Source of the DNA: an uncultured Erythrobacter sp.
GTDB lineage: Bacteria > Pseudomonadota > Alphaproteobacteria > Sphingomonadales > Sphingomonadaceae
DNA: 64,000 nucleotides
Assembly (NCBI GenBank): GCA_947500645.1
Contig: CANMSD010000003.1
Coordinates: 432,501 to 496,500 of the forward strand
Direction: 5' to 3'
Shown: piece by piece, positions 43,329 through 52,872 of the stretch
Layout: each line of letters opens with the position of its first letter
Position numbering within the stretch: the first letter of the stretch is position 1
Program-made: the position numbers and the translations under genes
The notes under the pieces: model-generated
What the model saw: only the letters and a program-made list of their open reading frames with translations
The model's database searches: none
What the model was told of the DNA's origin: nothing

Positions 43329-43435
43329 TTGGTCGCGGAGCACGGTCGCGCGAGCGACCGCAAGGCCAAGCGGCCGTCCGCAGGGCCGGTAGGTCCGAGG
43401 ACATCGCAGCCTGGATAGGCTGCGGCAAACAAGAG
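43329..43435. repeat. Dispersed intergenic repeat, copy 4
   Basis: TTGGTCGCGGAGCACGGTCG, a GCGACCGCAAGGCC block and, on the minus strand, the hairpin GCAGCCT (43406-43412) GGAT AGGCTGC (43417-43423) with GAGGACATC before it. Read in the other direction the loop is ATCC and the flank GATGTCCTC. It lies between the TonB and hydrolase genes, both on the minus strand. The remaining part of 43120-43328 shows no gene. Confidence 0.8.
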
Positions 43436-43455
43436 CAATCAAATGATCCGAAGGA

Positions 43456-44112
43456 TTACTTGATTGGACAATCCGGCGAGAGGCGGAAGTCGAGGTAGTT
43501 GTCGACCGAGCCCATCAGCTCATCGGTCTCATTCTCAAAAAAATGGTTCGCGCGCGGGATCTCTTCGTGGTGGATGGTGATGTGCTTTTGCGTGCGCAGC
43601 TTGTCGACCAATTTCTGTACCGCGCTCGGCTGAACCACCGTATCGGCGGCGCCTTGCACGAAAATACCCGACGCGGGGCAAGGCGCGAGGAAGCTGAAGT
43701 CATACATGTTTGCGGGCGGAGCAATCGAAATAAAGCCGCGCACTTCGGGGCGGCGCATCAGCAATTGCATGCCGATCAGAGCGCCGAAGGAATAGCCCGC
43801 GACCCAGGTGGTCTGGGCCTCTGGGTGGATCGATTGCACCCAGTCGAGCGCACTCGCCGCGTCTGACAATTCGCCAATCCCGCTGTCGAAGCTGCCTTGG
43901 CTGCGGCCAACGCCGCGAAAGTTGAAGCGCAAGGTTGCAAATCCGCGGTCTGCAAAGGTTTTGTAGAGCCGCTGGACAATCCGATCATTCATCGTGCCAC
44001 CGCCTTCAGGATGCGGGTGCAGGATCATTGCGACGGGTGCGCGTGGGCGCGGTGGTGGGGAGAAACGACCTTCGAGACGGCCTTCTGGGCCGGGAAAGAT
44101 GACTGATGGCAT
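43456..44112 (-). CDS. Alpha/beta hydrolase (COG2945-like)
   Basis: 218 residues. MILHPHPEGGGTMNDRIVQR is the strand-to-oxyanion region, TWVAGYSFGALIGMQLLMRR gives the nucleophile elbow G-Y-S-F-G, and a late acid and His (FVQGAADTVVQPSA, RANHFF) complete the triad. These small hydrolases are found beside cysteine desulfurase or SUF genes in other Alphaproteobacteria, and here it is divergent from the desulfurase pair with 108 bp between starts. The substrate is unknown. Confidence 0.85.
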   Translation of the reverse strand: MPSVIFPGPEGRLEGRFSPPPRPRAPVAMILHPHPEGGGTMNDRIVQRLYKTFADRGFATLRFNFRGVGRSQGSFDSGIGELSDAASALDWVQSIHPEAQTTWVAGYSFGALIGMQLLMRRPEVRGFISIAPPANMYDFSFLAPCPASGIFVQGAADTVVQPSAVQKLVDKLRTQKHITIHHEEIPRANHFFENETDELMGSVDNYLDFRLSPDCPIK

Positions 44113-44220
44113 CGGAAACCTTGCAAAAATTGTCGGGTGCGCAGCACCTGCTGGCGTGCGCGAAGTCGCGGCCTATATAGGGTTCGACGCAAGAATCGCA
44201 ATTTTTTGTGAGGGTTTCCC

Positions 44221-45279
44221 ATTACGCAACGCATTTATCTTGACCACGCTGCGACAACGCCGCTGCGACCAGAGGCGCGCGCCGCGATGGAAGAGGGCTT
44301 TGCGATATGGGCCAATCCGTCTTCGCCGCATGCCGAAGGGCGCAAGGCGAAGGCTGCGCTGGAGGATGCACGCGAGCGGATCAAGACGGCGCTCGGCTGG
44401 ACCGGCGAACTGATCTTCACCAGCGGCGCGAGCGAGGCAGCGAGCCTGGCGTTGGGTTCGGCAAAGGCTGGTGCGCGGTTAGTCAGCGCCGTCGAGCACG
44501 ATGCGATTCTCAAGGCTGCTCCGGAAGCGGAGCGATTGCCCGTGAGACCCGATGGCGCGGTCGATCTTGAAGTGTTCAAGGAGGCGGTGCAACGTGAACG
44601 GCCACTTGTTGCCGTCCAGCATATCAATTCGGAGACTGGTAACGCGCAAGGCTTAGCGGCGATTGGCGAGATTGTGCGCGAGGTTGGCGGGCTGCTGCTC
44701 GTCGATTGTGCGCAAAGCGCGGGCAAATACCCGGTCCCCGATTGCGACATCGCGATTGTCTCGGCTCACAAATTTGGCGGACCGATTGGCGTGGGCGCGC
44801 TACTGGTGAAAGACTACGCCATGCTTGAGCCGTCGGGCGGGCATGAGCGCGGCTATCGCCGCGGTACCGAGAACCTGCCAGGAGTGCTTGGCATGGCTGC
44901 TGCGCTGGCGGCGGCATCCGATCCCTATATCGACCCGAAAGTGCTCGAACCGCTCAAGCAATTGGCAGACGAATGTCGAACGCTTGGCGGCACCTGGCTG
45001 TCCGATCAGCTCTCCGATCCCACGCGGTATATCTGCGCCATTGCGATGCCGAATATGTCGGGAAGCGCGCAGGTGATGCGGCTCGACATGTCGGGCATCT
45101 CGGTCAGCCAGGGCAGTGCGTGTTCGAGCGGTACGATGAAAACCAGCCACGTACTTGAAGCGATGGGGCTGGATCAAACGACAGCCGCGAACACCATCCG
45201 CGTAAGCTTGGGCTGGAATACGAGGCGTGCTGAGGTAGAGCGCTTCCGCGAGACTTGGCTGGAGTTGGCGAAAGCATGA
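44221..45279 (+). CDS. Cysteine desulfurase, first of two, with an ATT start
   Basis: 352 residues if translation starts at ATT 44221. The PLP lysine (SAHKFGG, Lys184) and catalytic cysteine (GSACSSG, Cys301) are present, and YLDHAATTPLRPEARAAM is the conserved N-terminus. In frame, TGA at 44209 closes the frame upstream, and between it and this N-terminus there is only GGG TTT CCC ATT. AGGG (44211-44214) is six bases before ATT. The first ATG at 44287 would delete LDHAATTP, which is essential in the family. So either ATT is used, or the ATG has been lost to mutation or sequencing error. It overlaps the second desulfurase by ATGA. Confidence 0.85.
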   Translation: MTQRIYLDHAATTPLRPEARAAMEEGFAIWANPSSPHAEGRKAKAALEDARERIKTALGWTGELIFTSGASEAASLALGSAKAGARLVSAVEHDAILKAAPEAERLPVRPDGAVDLEVFKEAVQRERPLVAVQHINSETGNAQGLAAIGEIVREVGGLLLVDCAQSAGKYPVPDCDIAIVSAHKFGGPIGVGALLVKDYAMLEPSGGHERGYRRGTENLPGVLGMAAALAAASDPYIDPKVLEPLKQLADECRTLGGTWLSDQLSDPTRYICAIAMPNMSGSAQVMRLDMSGISVSQGSACSSGTMKTSHVLEAMGLDQTTAANTIRVSLGWNTRRAEVERFRETWLELAKA

Positions 45280-46367
45280 TCTATCTCGACTATCAGGCGA
45301 CCACGCCGCTTGCGCCCGAAGCGCGCGATGCCATGCTGCGCTGGCTCGATGGTCCGGATGGCACGGGCTTCGGCAACCCGCACTCGCCGCATCGTATGGG
45401 GCGGCAGTCGGCTGCGGCTATCGAGCTTGCGCGCGACCGTGTCGCGGCGCTGTTCCCTGCAGGCGGCAAAGTGATCTTCACCGGAGGCGCGACAGAGGCG
45501 CTCAACCTCGCGATCCGTGGTAGAGGGAGGGGCGCGCGCGAAACGGGGGGCAGCGTTTCGTTTAGCGCGATCGAACACGCCGCCGTTCTTGATACAGCGC
45601 GCTCGCTCGGGCAGGAGCATATCCTCAACGTCTCGAAAGAGGGCCAGTGTAACACCAAGCAGGATGTGCCCGACGACGTGCGTCTGATCGCTGTGATGCA
45701 GGTTAATAACGAGATCGGCACGATCCAGCCGACCATCGACTGGCACCGCAAGGCAAAGGAGCACAATGCGCTGTTCCTGATCGACGCGGTTCAGGCCTAT
45801 GGAAAGATCGAAGTCACGCATGCCGACATGATCGCAATCAGCGCTCACAAGTTTCACGGGCCTAAGGGCGTTGGGGCATTGTGGGTCCGTGACGGGATCG
45901 ATCTCGACGAAGTTCAGACCGGCGGCGGTCAGGAGCATGGACTGCGCTCGGGCACGCTCTCACCTGCTCTGATTGCGGGAATGGGTGCAGCGGCGATGGT
46001 CGCGAAAGAACGTATGGCCGAGGACGCCGAGCATATAGAGCAGTTGTGGAACCGCGCGCGCGAATTGTTCGCGGACTGGACGGTCAATGGCAGCGAGGAA
46101 GCTCGCTGGCATGGCAATATCAACATCCGCCGCGATGGCTTGGATGTCGGGCGGCTGATGTCGGAGTGCCGGAATATCATGTTCAGCGCGGGCTCTGCCT
46201 GTGCCAGCGGATCGGGACGACCCAGCCATGTTCTGAAGGCGATCGGCCTGACCGACAAGCAGGCGAAAAGCTCGATCAGGCTTGGCTTTGGACGCTACAC
46301 GACACTCGAGCAGATCGAAGAAGCCGCGCTGGCGATCAACAAGGCTGCGGAGGAGCAGCTCGCATGA
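45276..46367 (+). CDS. Cysteine desulfurase, second of two
   Basis: 363 residues from the ATG at 45276, coupled to the first gene by ATGA; a longer frame upstream is not needed. MIYLDYQATTPLAPEARDAM opens it, with the PLP lysine in AISAHKFHGPKG (Lys192) and catalytic cysteine in GSACASGSGRPSH (Cys309). It is close to IscS/NFS1-type group I enzymes (LDYQATTP resembles NFS1). It takes sulfur from cysteine for iron-sulfur clusters or tRNA thiolation. The two desulfurases are clearly paralogues but only moderately similar. Cluster partners such as IscU, SufB or a Rrf2 regulator are absent. Confidence 0.92.
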   Translation: MIYLDYQATTPLAPEARDAMLRWLDGPDGTGFGNPHSPHRMGRQSAAAIELARDRVAALFPAGGKVIFTGGATEALNLAIRGRGRGARETGGSVSFSAIEHAAVLDTARSLGQEHILNVSKEGQCNTKQDVPDDVRLIAVMQVNNEIGTIQPTIDWHRKAKEHNALFLIDAVQAYGKIEVTHADMIAISAHKFHGPKGVGALWVRDGIDLDEVQTGGGQEHGLRSGTLSPALIAGMGAAAMVAKERMAEDAEHIEQLWNRARELFADWTVNGSEEARWHGNINIRRDGLDVGRLMSECRNIMFSAGSACASGSGRPSHVLKAIGLTDKQAKSSIRLGFGRYTTLEQIEEAALAINKAAEEQLA

Positions 46368-46699
46368 GTGTGCGCGTACAATTCACAGACCCAAAAGGCG
46401 CGGTGATCGAGGCGAGCGGGGAGGTGGGCGACAGCCTGCTCAAGCTCGGTCAAGCTCACGGCTTGCCGCTGGAGGGAACCTGCGAAGGGCAGATGGCCTG
46501 CTCAACCTGCCATGTTGTGGTCGCTGCCGAATGGTTTGACCGCCTGCCCGAAGCCAGCGAAGAAGAAGAAGACATGCTCGACTTCGCCGCCGGGGTACGC
46601 CGCACCAGTCGCCTCGCTTGTCAGATTGAGCTGACCGAGGCGCTGGACGGGATGGCGGTAACCGTCCCGTCCGAAGCCAACGATGCAAGCCGTAGCTAG
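46364..46699 (+). CDS. 2Fe-2S ferredoxin, adrenodoxin type
   Basis: 111 residues, starting at an ATGA overlap with the second desulfurase. The four cluster cysteines, C40, C46, C49 and C86, are in GTCEGQMACSTCHVVV and SRLACQIEL, the spacing of adrenodoxin/Isc Fdx. PEASEEEEDMLDFAAGVRRT is the acidic partner-recognition helix. In the Isc system this ferredoxin supplies electrons for cluster assembly, so coupling to a desulfurase fits. It ends the three-gene unit. Confidence 0.93.
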   Translation: MSVRVQFTDPKGAVIEASGEVGDSLLKLGQAHGLPLEGTCEGQMACSTCHVVVAAEWFDRLPEASEEEEDMLDFAAGVRRTSRLACQIELTEALDGMAVTVPSEANDASRS

Positions 46700-46705
46700 C
46701 GGCTA

Positions 46706-47662
46706 CTAGCTCTCAGACTTAGTCTCGGGTTCGATTGAAGCCGATTTGGCCTCGCTGTTGTCGGTGTTTTCTTCACCTTTTCGTGCCCACAGCCAAAGCT
46801 TCCGACCAGCAAGCACGACTAGGCCCATCGGCAACAGCACTGCCAACGCCATGATCAGGAAGGCGATCATATTGCCCAGTATCGCGCCGATTGAGCCGAA
46901 TGCATTCCGGATGGGGTCGACAAACCCGCCCGAGCTTGGTGAGCCGGACTGATAGCTGACCTCCATCTGGCTGAACGCCACACGGCCGCGCATTTCCGTC
47001 AGCCAGCTGCGGGCCTGGTCGATCTCTTCATTGACTTGCGCCACGCTGCGTTCGGCCTCTACCAATTCCGCGACGCTGCCTCGTCTGGTACGCAAAGTCT
47101 CCATCAGTCGGTCGCGTAGAACGGTGCGGGCACGCAGGCGCGCTTCGGTATCGACGATCTGCTTGGAGAGATCTTCGCCAGTGATCGAAGATGAGACGAC
47201 TTCGCCATCGACGGTGCCAGAGGTTTGTTCCAGTTCCTTGCTGAACTCGCGTGCCGCTTTGGCCGCGACGGCAAGTCGCAAATTCCCATAGGAGTAATCC
47301 CCGTCACTCTCGGCCTGGTTCATGGAGATGATGCGGCAGACATTCGGACCTCGCGCCTCGCACATGTCGGCATGGCGTGTCTGCAGCGGTTTGATTGCAT
47401 CGGCTGGCAATCGAAAGCCGATGGCGTAGCGATAGGCGATTTGTGGCATGCTGACGCTTGCCTCTCCGCCTGGCACGGCAGGAGCTGCGTCAGCACCCGC
47501 CTCATCGGCCACAGCCTCAGGTTCTGCGATGTCGATAGCGACGCTTTCAGCCACTGCCTCCTCTGCCATTTCGCTCTCGGCGCCTTGGCCGCAGGCTGCG
47601 AGGGTCAGCGGCGCTGCGCAGATCGTGAGGAGCACTCCAAACCGTTTGTCGAATCGCATCAT
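46706..47662 (-). CDS. DUF4349 lipoprotein with a C-terminal membrane helix
   Basis: 318 residues from either of two tandem ATGs (47662 or 47659), just after AGGAGA. Signal sequence with lipobox LTLAAC, an acidic Ala-rich linker, then a DUF4349 domain (about 95-250) with paired helices (SITGEDLSKQIVDTEARLRA, ELVEAERSVAQVNEEIDQAR) and a hydrophobic segment (about 265-290, NMIAFLIMALAVLLPMGLVV) before a charged C-terminus. DUF4349 is a coiled-coil-type domain of unknown role. It is convergent with the ferredoxin. Confidence 0.82.
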   Translation of the reverse strand: MMRFDKRFGVLLTICAAPLTLAACGQGAESEMAEEAVAESVAIDIAEPEAVADEAGADAAPAVPGGEASVSMPQIAYRYAIGFRLPADAIKPLQTRHADMCEARGPNVCRIISMNQAESDGDYSYGNLRLAVAAKAAREFSKELEQTSGTVDGEVVSSSITGEDLSKQIVDTEARLRARTVLRDRLMETLRTRRGSVAELVEAERSVAQVNEEIDQARSWLTEMRGRVAFSQMEVSYQSGSPSSGGFVDPIRNAFGSIGAILGNMIAFLIMALAVLLPMGLVVLAGRKLWLWARKGEENTDNSEAKSASIEPETKSES

Positions 47663-47798
47663 ATCTCTCCTGGGATCAGTTTTGTTTTCGATTTATGCCT
47701 TAATTGTGCCTGATTATGGCCACATTTATGACACATTTGAGAATAGACGCAAGGGGAGAGTTAAAAGGCCGCGTGACACGCAGCTGGTGAGCGGACAT

Positions 47799-47833
47799 AA
47801 AAAGCCCCGCCACGCATGTTACGCGACGGGGCC
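47799..47833 (-). terminator. Terminator after the DJ-1/PfpI gene
   Basis: On the minus strand GCCCCG (47832-47827) pairs with CGGGGC (47809-47804), with CGC/GCG inner pairing, followed by five T (47803-47799). It lies 23 bp after the stop codon of the minus-strand gene: a Rho-independent terminator. Confidence 0.85.
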
Positions 47834-47855
47834 TCTCGCTGAATTTTCGTCTAAT

Positions 47856-48398
47856 CTATGCGGCTTCGAGCGTTTGCTCCATCTCGAGCGCGACCATCAA
47901 AGCTGATGTGAACGCCGGAATGTCTCCCGGATTACGACTGGTGATAAGGTTTCCGTCAATCGCCACCGGCTTGTCGACGACATCCGCGCCCGCATTTTCG
48001 AGATCGGTACGGATCGATGGCCATGCGGTAACGGCCTTACCTTCAACGATGTCCGCCTCTGCAAGCAGCCATGGAGCATGGCAGATCGCGGCGATCGGCT
48101 TGCCCGCTTCGTTGAATTCACCGATCAATTCGATGACCTTATCGTTCATGCGCAGAATGTCGGGATTCATCTGACCGCCTGGGAGCAATAGTGCATCGAA
48201 GTCGCCTGTTCCGACCTCATCGACGGTGATGTCCACCGAAACGCTATCGCCCCAATCCTTGCCCTTCCAACCACGGATTTCTCCGTCGTCGAGGCCTGCG
48301 ATTGTGATGTCCGCTCCGGCTTCTTCGAGCAGTGCCTTCGGTTGGATCAATTCGGATTGTTCAAATCCATCGGTTGCGATGATAAGCACGCGTTTCAT
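47856..48398 (-). CDS. DJ-1/PfpI family protein (glutamine amidotransferase-like)
   Basis: 180 residues; the start at 48398 follows AAGGAG. KRVLIIATDGFEQSELIQPK is the N-terminal strand, DALLLPGGQMNPDILRM the catalytic Glu/Gly turn and PIAAICHAPWLLAEADIVEG has the nucleophile Cys105 followed by His106. The family includes PfpI/YhbO proteins, with proposed protease, deglycase or chaperone functions in stress. It points away from the sodium channel gene, with a good terminator after its stop. Confidence 0.9.
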   Translation of the reverse strand: MKRVLIIATDGFEQSELIQPKALLEEAGADITIAGLDDGEIRGWKGKDWGDSVSVDITVDEVGTGDFDALLLPGGQMNPDILRMNDKVIELIGEFNEAGKPIAAICHAPWLLAEADIVEGKAVTAWPSIRTDLENAGADVVDKPVAIDGNLITSRNPGDIPAFTSALMVALEMEQTLEAA

Positions 48399-48540
48399 AT
48401 TTAACTCCTTGATTTGCATATGCTTCGATAACGCATCGTAACGCTCTATCGTTCCGGGTTGGTGGATGGACCGTTGCGGTGATAAGGCGGGTCGTGAAGT
48501 GTCCGTTCGCGACGATTCTTTCATTCCCGGAGTACCAGCA

Positions 48541-49326
48541 ATGACGCTGCGAGAGCGCGCCACACATCTTGTTGAATCGAAGCCCTTCGAGCGCTTCATC
48601 ATCACCGTGATCGTCATAAATGCGATCGGGTTGGGGATGGAGACGTCGCCATGGCTGATGTCCAAGGTCGGCTTCATTGTGGAATGGCTCGACAAGGTCG
48701 CTCTGTCGATCTTCGTCGTCGAATTGCTGATCAAATTTTTCGCCTACCGGTTCGCCTTCTTCAAGAACGGCTGGAACATTTTCGACCTGGTGATCGTGAG
48801 TGTCGCTTTGGTTCCGGCGAGCCAGCAATTCTCCGTCCTGCGTGCGCTTCGCATCCTGCGGGCGCTGCGACTTATCTCGGTCGTGCCCAGTATGCGCCGG
48901 GTGATCGTCGGCCTGTTCCGCGCGATCCCCAGCATCGGGACGGTGATCGTCATGCTGCTACTGCTGTTCTACATCAGCGCGGTAATGGCGACGAAGCTGT
49001 TCGGCGAAAGCTTTCCCGATTGGTTCGGTTCGCTTGGCGCGTCGCTCTATTCCCTGTTCCAGATCATGACGCTGGAAAGCTGGTCTATGGGGATCGTACG
49101 TCCGGTGATGGAGGAATATCCCTATGCCTGGGCGTTCTTCGTGCCATTCATTCTGATGACGAGCTTTATCGTGCTGAACCTGTTTATCGGTGTGATCGTC
49201 AACGCGATGTCCGAAGCAACCGACGAGGAAGCACATGGCGAGCGGGAGGAAATCCTCCTCCAACTGCGCGCGCTACGTGAAGATGTCGCCACATTGCGCA
49301 ATGGCGACAAGCAAAGTCGCGGATAA
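48541..49326 (+). CDS. Voltage-gated sodium channel, bacterial one-domain (NaChBac/NavAb type)
   Basis: 261 residues from the ATG at 48541. Six transmembrane segments: S1-S4 at about 16-120, S4 with arginines every third residue (R101, R104, R107, R110 in FSVLRALRILRALRLISVVP), a pore helix with the selectivity filter TLESWSM (177-183), and S6 VLNLFIGVIVNAM. The TLESWSM filter is the NavAb sequence, giving sodium selectivity, and the tetramer is formed by a C-terminal coiled coil (about 230-261). It probably aids motility, pH balance or electrical signalling in saline water. No neighbour gives a role. A longer frame at 48466 is discarded. Confidence 0.93.
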   Translation: MTLRERATHLVESKPFERFIITVIVINAIGLGMETSPWLMSKVGFIVEWLDKVALSIFVVELLIKFFAYRFAFFKNGWNIFDLVIVSVALVPASQQFSVLRALRILRALRLISVVPSMRRVIVGLFRAIPSIGTVIVMLLLLFYISAVMATKLFGESFPDWFGSLGASLYSLFQIMTLESWSMGIVRPVMEEYPYAWAFFVPFILMTSFIVLNLFIGVIVNAMSEATDEEAHGEREEILLQLRALREDVATLRNGDKQSRG

Positions 49327-49396
49327 AGCGCATCGGTGCGCTAGTTTTTGTGGATAGGCGCTCCCGTCCGGGCAAAGTGCTTGCTAAGCGCTAGGC

Positions 49397-51694
49397 ATGT
49401 CAGACGCGATTGATACCGACGAATCCGATCCATTCGATGCGATTGTCGATGCACCGTTCGATTCCGCATTGGAAGAACGCTATCTCGTCTACGCGCTTTC
49501 CACGATCACCGCACGTTCGCTGCCTGATTTGCGCGATGGGTTGAAGCCGGTTCATCGCCGCCTGCTGTGGACCATGCGTCAGTTGAAGCTGGACCCCAGC
49601 AATACTTTCAAGAAATCGGCCCGCGTCGTGGGCGAGGTGATCGGTAAATATCACCCGCATGGCGACACCGCCGCGTACGATGCGATGGTGCGGCTCGCTC
49701 AGGATTTCTCGCTGCGCTATCCGCTGGTCGAGGGGCAGGGCAATTTCGGCAATGTCGATGGCGATAACGCCGCCGCCTATCGTTACACCGAGGCGCGCCT
49801 GACCAAGACCGCGATGCAGTTGATGCAGGGTCTGGACGAGGGCACGGTTGATTTCATTCCGACCTACAATGGTGAGGAAGAAGAGCCGGAGCTGATGCCC
49901 GGCCTGTTCCCCAATCTGCTGGCCAATGGGGCGAGCGGGATTGCGGTGGGCATGGCGACCAATATCCCATCGCACAATGTCGCCGAAGTGATCGATGCCA
50001 CGCTGGAGCTGATCGACAATCCGCATGTCGAGCACGAGCGGCTAATGGAGCTGTTTCAGGGCCCCGATTTTGCCACCGGCGGGCAAGTGGTCGACAGTCG
50101 TGAGGCGATTAGTGAGGCCTATGCCACCGGGCGCGGCAGCTTCCGCCTGCGCGGCCGGTTTTATGCTGAGGAAGCTGAGAAAGCCGAAGACCGCGATGCC
50201 GGGATTGAGCGGCTGGGCGGCGGGCAATGGCAGCTGGTCATTTCCGAAATTCCCTATCAGGTCGCCAAGGGCAAGCTGATCGAACAGATCGCTCAGGCGA
50301 TTGCTGATAAGAAGCTGCCGATCCTTGAGGATGTGCGCGATGAGAGCGATGAGCAAATCCGCATCGTTCTGGTCCCGCGCAGCCGCAATGTGGACCCGGA
50401 ACTGCTCAAGGAATCGCTGTTTAAGCTGACCGATCTTGAGACCCGCTTTGGCCTCAATCTGAACGTGCTCGATGCCACCCGCACCCCGATGGTGATGGGC
50501 CTTAAAGAGCTGCTGGAAAATTGGACGCGGGCGCAGATCGATATCTTGCAGCGCCGCGCTCAGCATCGGCTGGATAAGATCGCCGCCCGACTGGAGCTGG
50601 TCGAGGGCTATATAACCGCCTTCCTCAATCTCGACCGCGTGATCGAGATTATCCGCACCGAGGACGAGCCAAAGCCGGTGATGATCGCCGAGTTCGAGCT
50701 CAATGATCGTCAGGCCGAAGCGATCCTCAACATGCGTCTGCGATCCTTGCGCAAGCTGGAAGAAATGCAGCTGCGCGATGAGAAGACCGCGCTGCTTGAG
50801 GAGCAAGACGGGCTTGAGAAATTGCTCGCATCGCCAGCGCGCCAGCGGACCCTGCTGAAGAAAGACCTGCGCGCGCTGCGCAAGGAATATGGCGAAGACA
50901 CGCCGCTCGGCAAACGCCGCACCCGGATCGAAGAAGCGGCCCCGGCGGTCGAGTTTTCGATGGATGCGATGATCGAGAAAGAGCCGGTGACGATCATCCT
51001 GTCGCAAAAGGGCTGGATCCGCGCGGCGAAGGGCCATGTCGATCTGGCGCAAGAGTTCAAATATAAAGAGGGCGATGCGCTCGCCTATATCCTGCACGCG
51101 CAGACGACTGACAAATTGCTGATCGCGGCGGAAAACGGGCGGTTCTACACGCTGGGCTGTGACAAATTGCCGGGCGCGCGCGGCTTTGGCGAGCCGGTGC
51201 GGACCATGATCGATCTGGAATCGGACACCAACATCGCCCGGATGCTCGTCCATAAGGAAGGTGGCCGTCTGCTGCTCGCCTCCAGCATTGGTAAAGGCTT
51301 CGTCGCCGAGACCGCAGAGCTGCTCGCCGAAACGAAGAAGGGCAAGCAGGTGGTGAACTTGAAGGGCGATGCGCAACTGAGGGTGATCCGCGAAATCATG
51401 CCGGAGCACGATCACGTTGCCTGCGTTGGCGACAATCGCAAACTGGTTGTCTTCAACCTTGAGGAAATGCCGGTGATGGCGCGCGGGCAGGGCGTGATGG
51501 TGCAGCGATACCGCGACGGCGGCCTGTCCGATGCAACGACGTTCACATTAGGCGAAGGCCTCAGCTGGCAGATGGGGGGTTCGGGCGAACGCACCCGCAC
51601 CGAGACCGAAATTCACCTATGGAAGGTCGCGCGCGGTGGCGCTGGTCGACTGCCCCCTCAGGGCTTTCCGAAGGATAACAGTTTTGGAGGTTAG
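49397..51694 (+). CDS. parC: DNA topoisomerase IV subunit A
   Basis: 765 residues. [20 protein letters not shown] and [13 protein letters not shown] begin the DNA breakage domain; [20 protein letters not shown] is the quinolone-resistance region, with Thr91 at the position of E. coli Ser80 and Asp95 at Glu84; [10 protein letters not shown] gives the catalytic Tyr130. The C-terminal part has the beta-pinwheel blades. The length and lack of a GyrA box favour ParC. Its stop overlaps the convergent cca by 4 bp. A DnaA-like 9-mer lies 40 bp upstream. Confidence 0.93.
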   Translation: MSDAIDTDESDPFDAIVDAPFDSALEERYLVYALSTITARSLPDLRDGLKPVHRRLLWTMRQLKLDPSNTFKKSARVVGEVIGKYHPHGDTAAYDAMVRLAQDFSLRYPLVEGQGNFGNVDGDNAAAYRYTEARLTKTAMQLMQGLDEGTVDFIPTYNGEEEEPELMPGLFPNLLANGASGIAVGMATNIPSHNVAEVIDATLELIDNPHVEHERLMELFQGPDFATGGQVVDSREAISEAYATGRGSFRLRGRFYAEEAEKAEDRDAGIERLGGGQWQLVISEIPYQVAKGKLIEQIAQAIADKKLPILEDVRDESDEQIRIVLVPRSRNVDPELLKESLFKLTDLETRFGLNLNVLDATRTPMVMGLKELLENWTRAQIDILQRRAQHRLDKIAARLELVEGYITAFLNLDRVIEIIRTEDEPKPVMIAEFELNDRQAEAILNMRLRSLRKLEEMQLRDEKTALLEEQDGLEKLLASPARQRTLLKKDLRALRKEYGEDTPLGKRRTRIEEAAPAVEFSMDAMIEKEPVTIILSQKGWIRAAKGHVDLAQEFKYKEGDALAYILHAQTTDKLLIAAENGRFYTLGCDKLPGARGFGEPVRTMIDLESDTNIARMLVHKEGGRLLLASSIGKGFVAETAELLAETKKGKQVVNLKGDAQLRVIREIMPEHDHVACVGDNRKLVVFNLEEMPVMARGQGVMVQRYRDGGLSDATTFTLGEGLSWQMGGSGERTRTETEIHLWKVARGGAGRLPPQGFPKDNSFGG

Positions 51695-52872
51695 GGCGCG
51701 GAGTTGAGGGCGTCGTCTAGTAGCTCGTTGACGCGGGCCTCATCGGGGAAGCCTTCCGCAACCCACTGCCGTTCAACGCTCTGTAGAATGCGCGCGACTT
51801 CTGGCCCTGCAGCGACGCCTCGCGCGACAATTGCACCGCCTTTGAGCGGGAAGGTTGGAGCCTCCCAGTCGCGGATGTCATGCGCATTCTCACCTGCCAA
51901 CAAAAGGCGATCTACTGCGATCTGAGTGCCCTCGGTATAGGCGAGCGTGTGCTTGTTTTCGGCATCGCTACCCAGACGGTTAGCCATGCCGATCAACCGC
52001 GCCCGCTGTGCTTTCGATAGCCGCAGGCGCGCGGCGACAATCTCCGCCACATCGGGCGAGGGGGGAAGCAATGCTGCAAGCCGTCGCAGTGCATCTGGCG
52101 CGAAGTCCTGCGCGTGCTCATGCTCGATCAAATCGCGCATCAACTCGACTTGGCGCAACGTGACTTCGGGCAAGATTACGCGCAGCACCGCGTGGTTGAA
52201 CATCCGCTCCACCGTCGCGCCCGGATCAGGCAGTGCGAGCAGATTGAGCAGCTCGGCGCATACACGCTCCCGGCTGAGGCCCTTGAGCGTGTCGGCCAGT
52301 GCTTCGCAGGCTTGCTCTGCCTCGGCATCAAGCTCTGAGCCAAAGCGCGCCTGGAACCTGTAATAGCGCAGGATGCGTAGGTGGTCCTCGTGAATGCGGG
52401 TGCGGGCATCGCCGATAAAGCGTACGCGGCGGTTGGCGAGATCGTCCAGACCGCCAAAATAGTCCGAAATCTCAAGCGTTTCAGGATGCGCGAACAGTGC
52501 GTTGATGGTGAAGTCGCGCCGCGCGGCATCCTCTCTCCATTCCTGTGCGAAGGCGATGGTCGCGCGTCTACCATCGGTGGAAACGTCATGCCGCAAGGTG
52601 GTCACTTCAACCGGGCCATCGTCGAGGATTGCGGTGATAGTTCCGTGGTCGATGCCGGTCGGCACGGTGCGAATGCCCGCTTCGCGGCAGCGGTCGATCA
52701 CTGCATCAGGTGTCAGCTTGGTGGCGCAATCGACATCGCTGACCGCCATGCCCAGCAGAGTGTCGCGCACGGCCCCTCCAACCCAGCGGATATTCTCCGC
52801 TCCGAGCGCTTCAGTAAGGGCTTGCAGCCCCTCGCGCTTGGGCCAGTCGGCTTGCCGCAGACTCTCAGCCAT
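51691..52872 (-). CDS. cca: tRNA nucleotidyltransferase (CCA-adding enzyme)
   Basis: 393 residues. Class II nucleotidyltransferase head: [23 protein letters not shown] with the catalytic D-x-[21 protein letters not shown] and [10 protein letters not shown]. It repairs or adds the 3' CCA, useful if some tRNA genes lack it (the tRNA-Val here encodes its own). It overlaps nudL by 8 bp at its start and parC by 4 bp at its end. Confidence 0.92.
   Translation of the reverse strand: MAESLRQADWPKREGLQALTEALGAENIRWVGGAVRDTLLGMAVSDVDCATKLTPDAVIDRCREAGIRTVPTGIDHGTITAILDDGPVEVTTLRHDVSTDGRRATIAFAQEWREDAARRDFTINALFAHPETLEISDYFGGLDDLANRRVRFIGDARTRIHEDHLRILRYYRFQARFGSELDAEAEQACEALADTLKGLSRERVCAELLNLLALPDPGATVERMFNHAVLRVILPEVTLRQVELMRDLIEHEHAQDFAPDALRRLAALLPPSPDVAEIVAARLRLSKAQRARLIGMANRLGSDAENKHTLAYTEGTQIAVDRLLLAGENAHDIRDWEAPTFPLKGGAIVARGVAAGPEVARILQSVERQWVAEGFPDEARVNELLDDALNSAP

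Noticed and set aside
50042..51415. 457-codon minus-strand frame opposite parC
   Set aside because: Long antisense frames are common at this GC content; parC is clearly coding, and the antisense product shows no recognisable motif.
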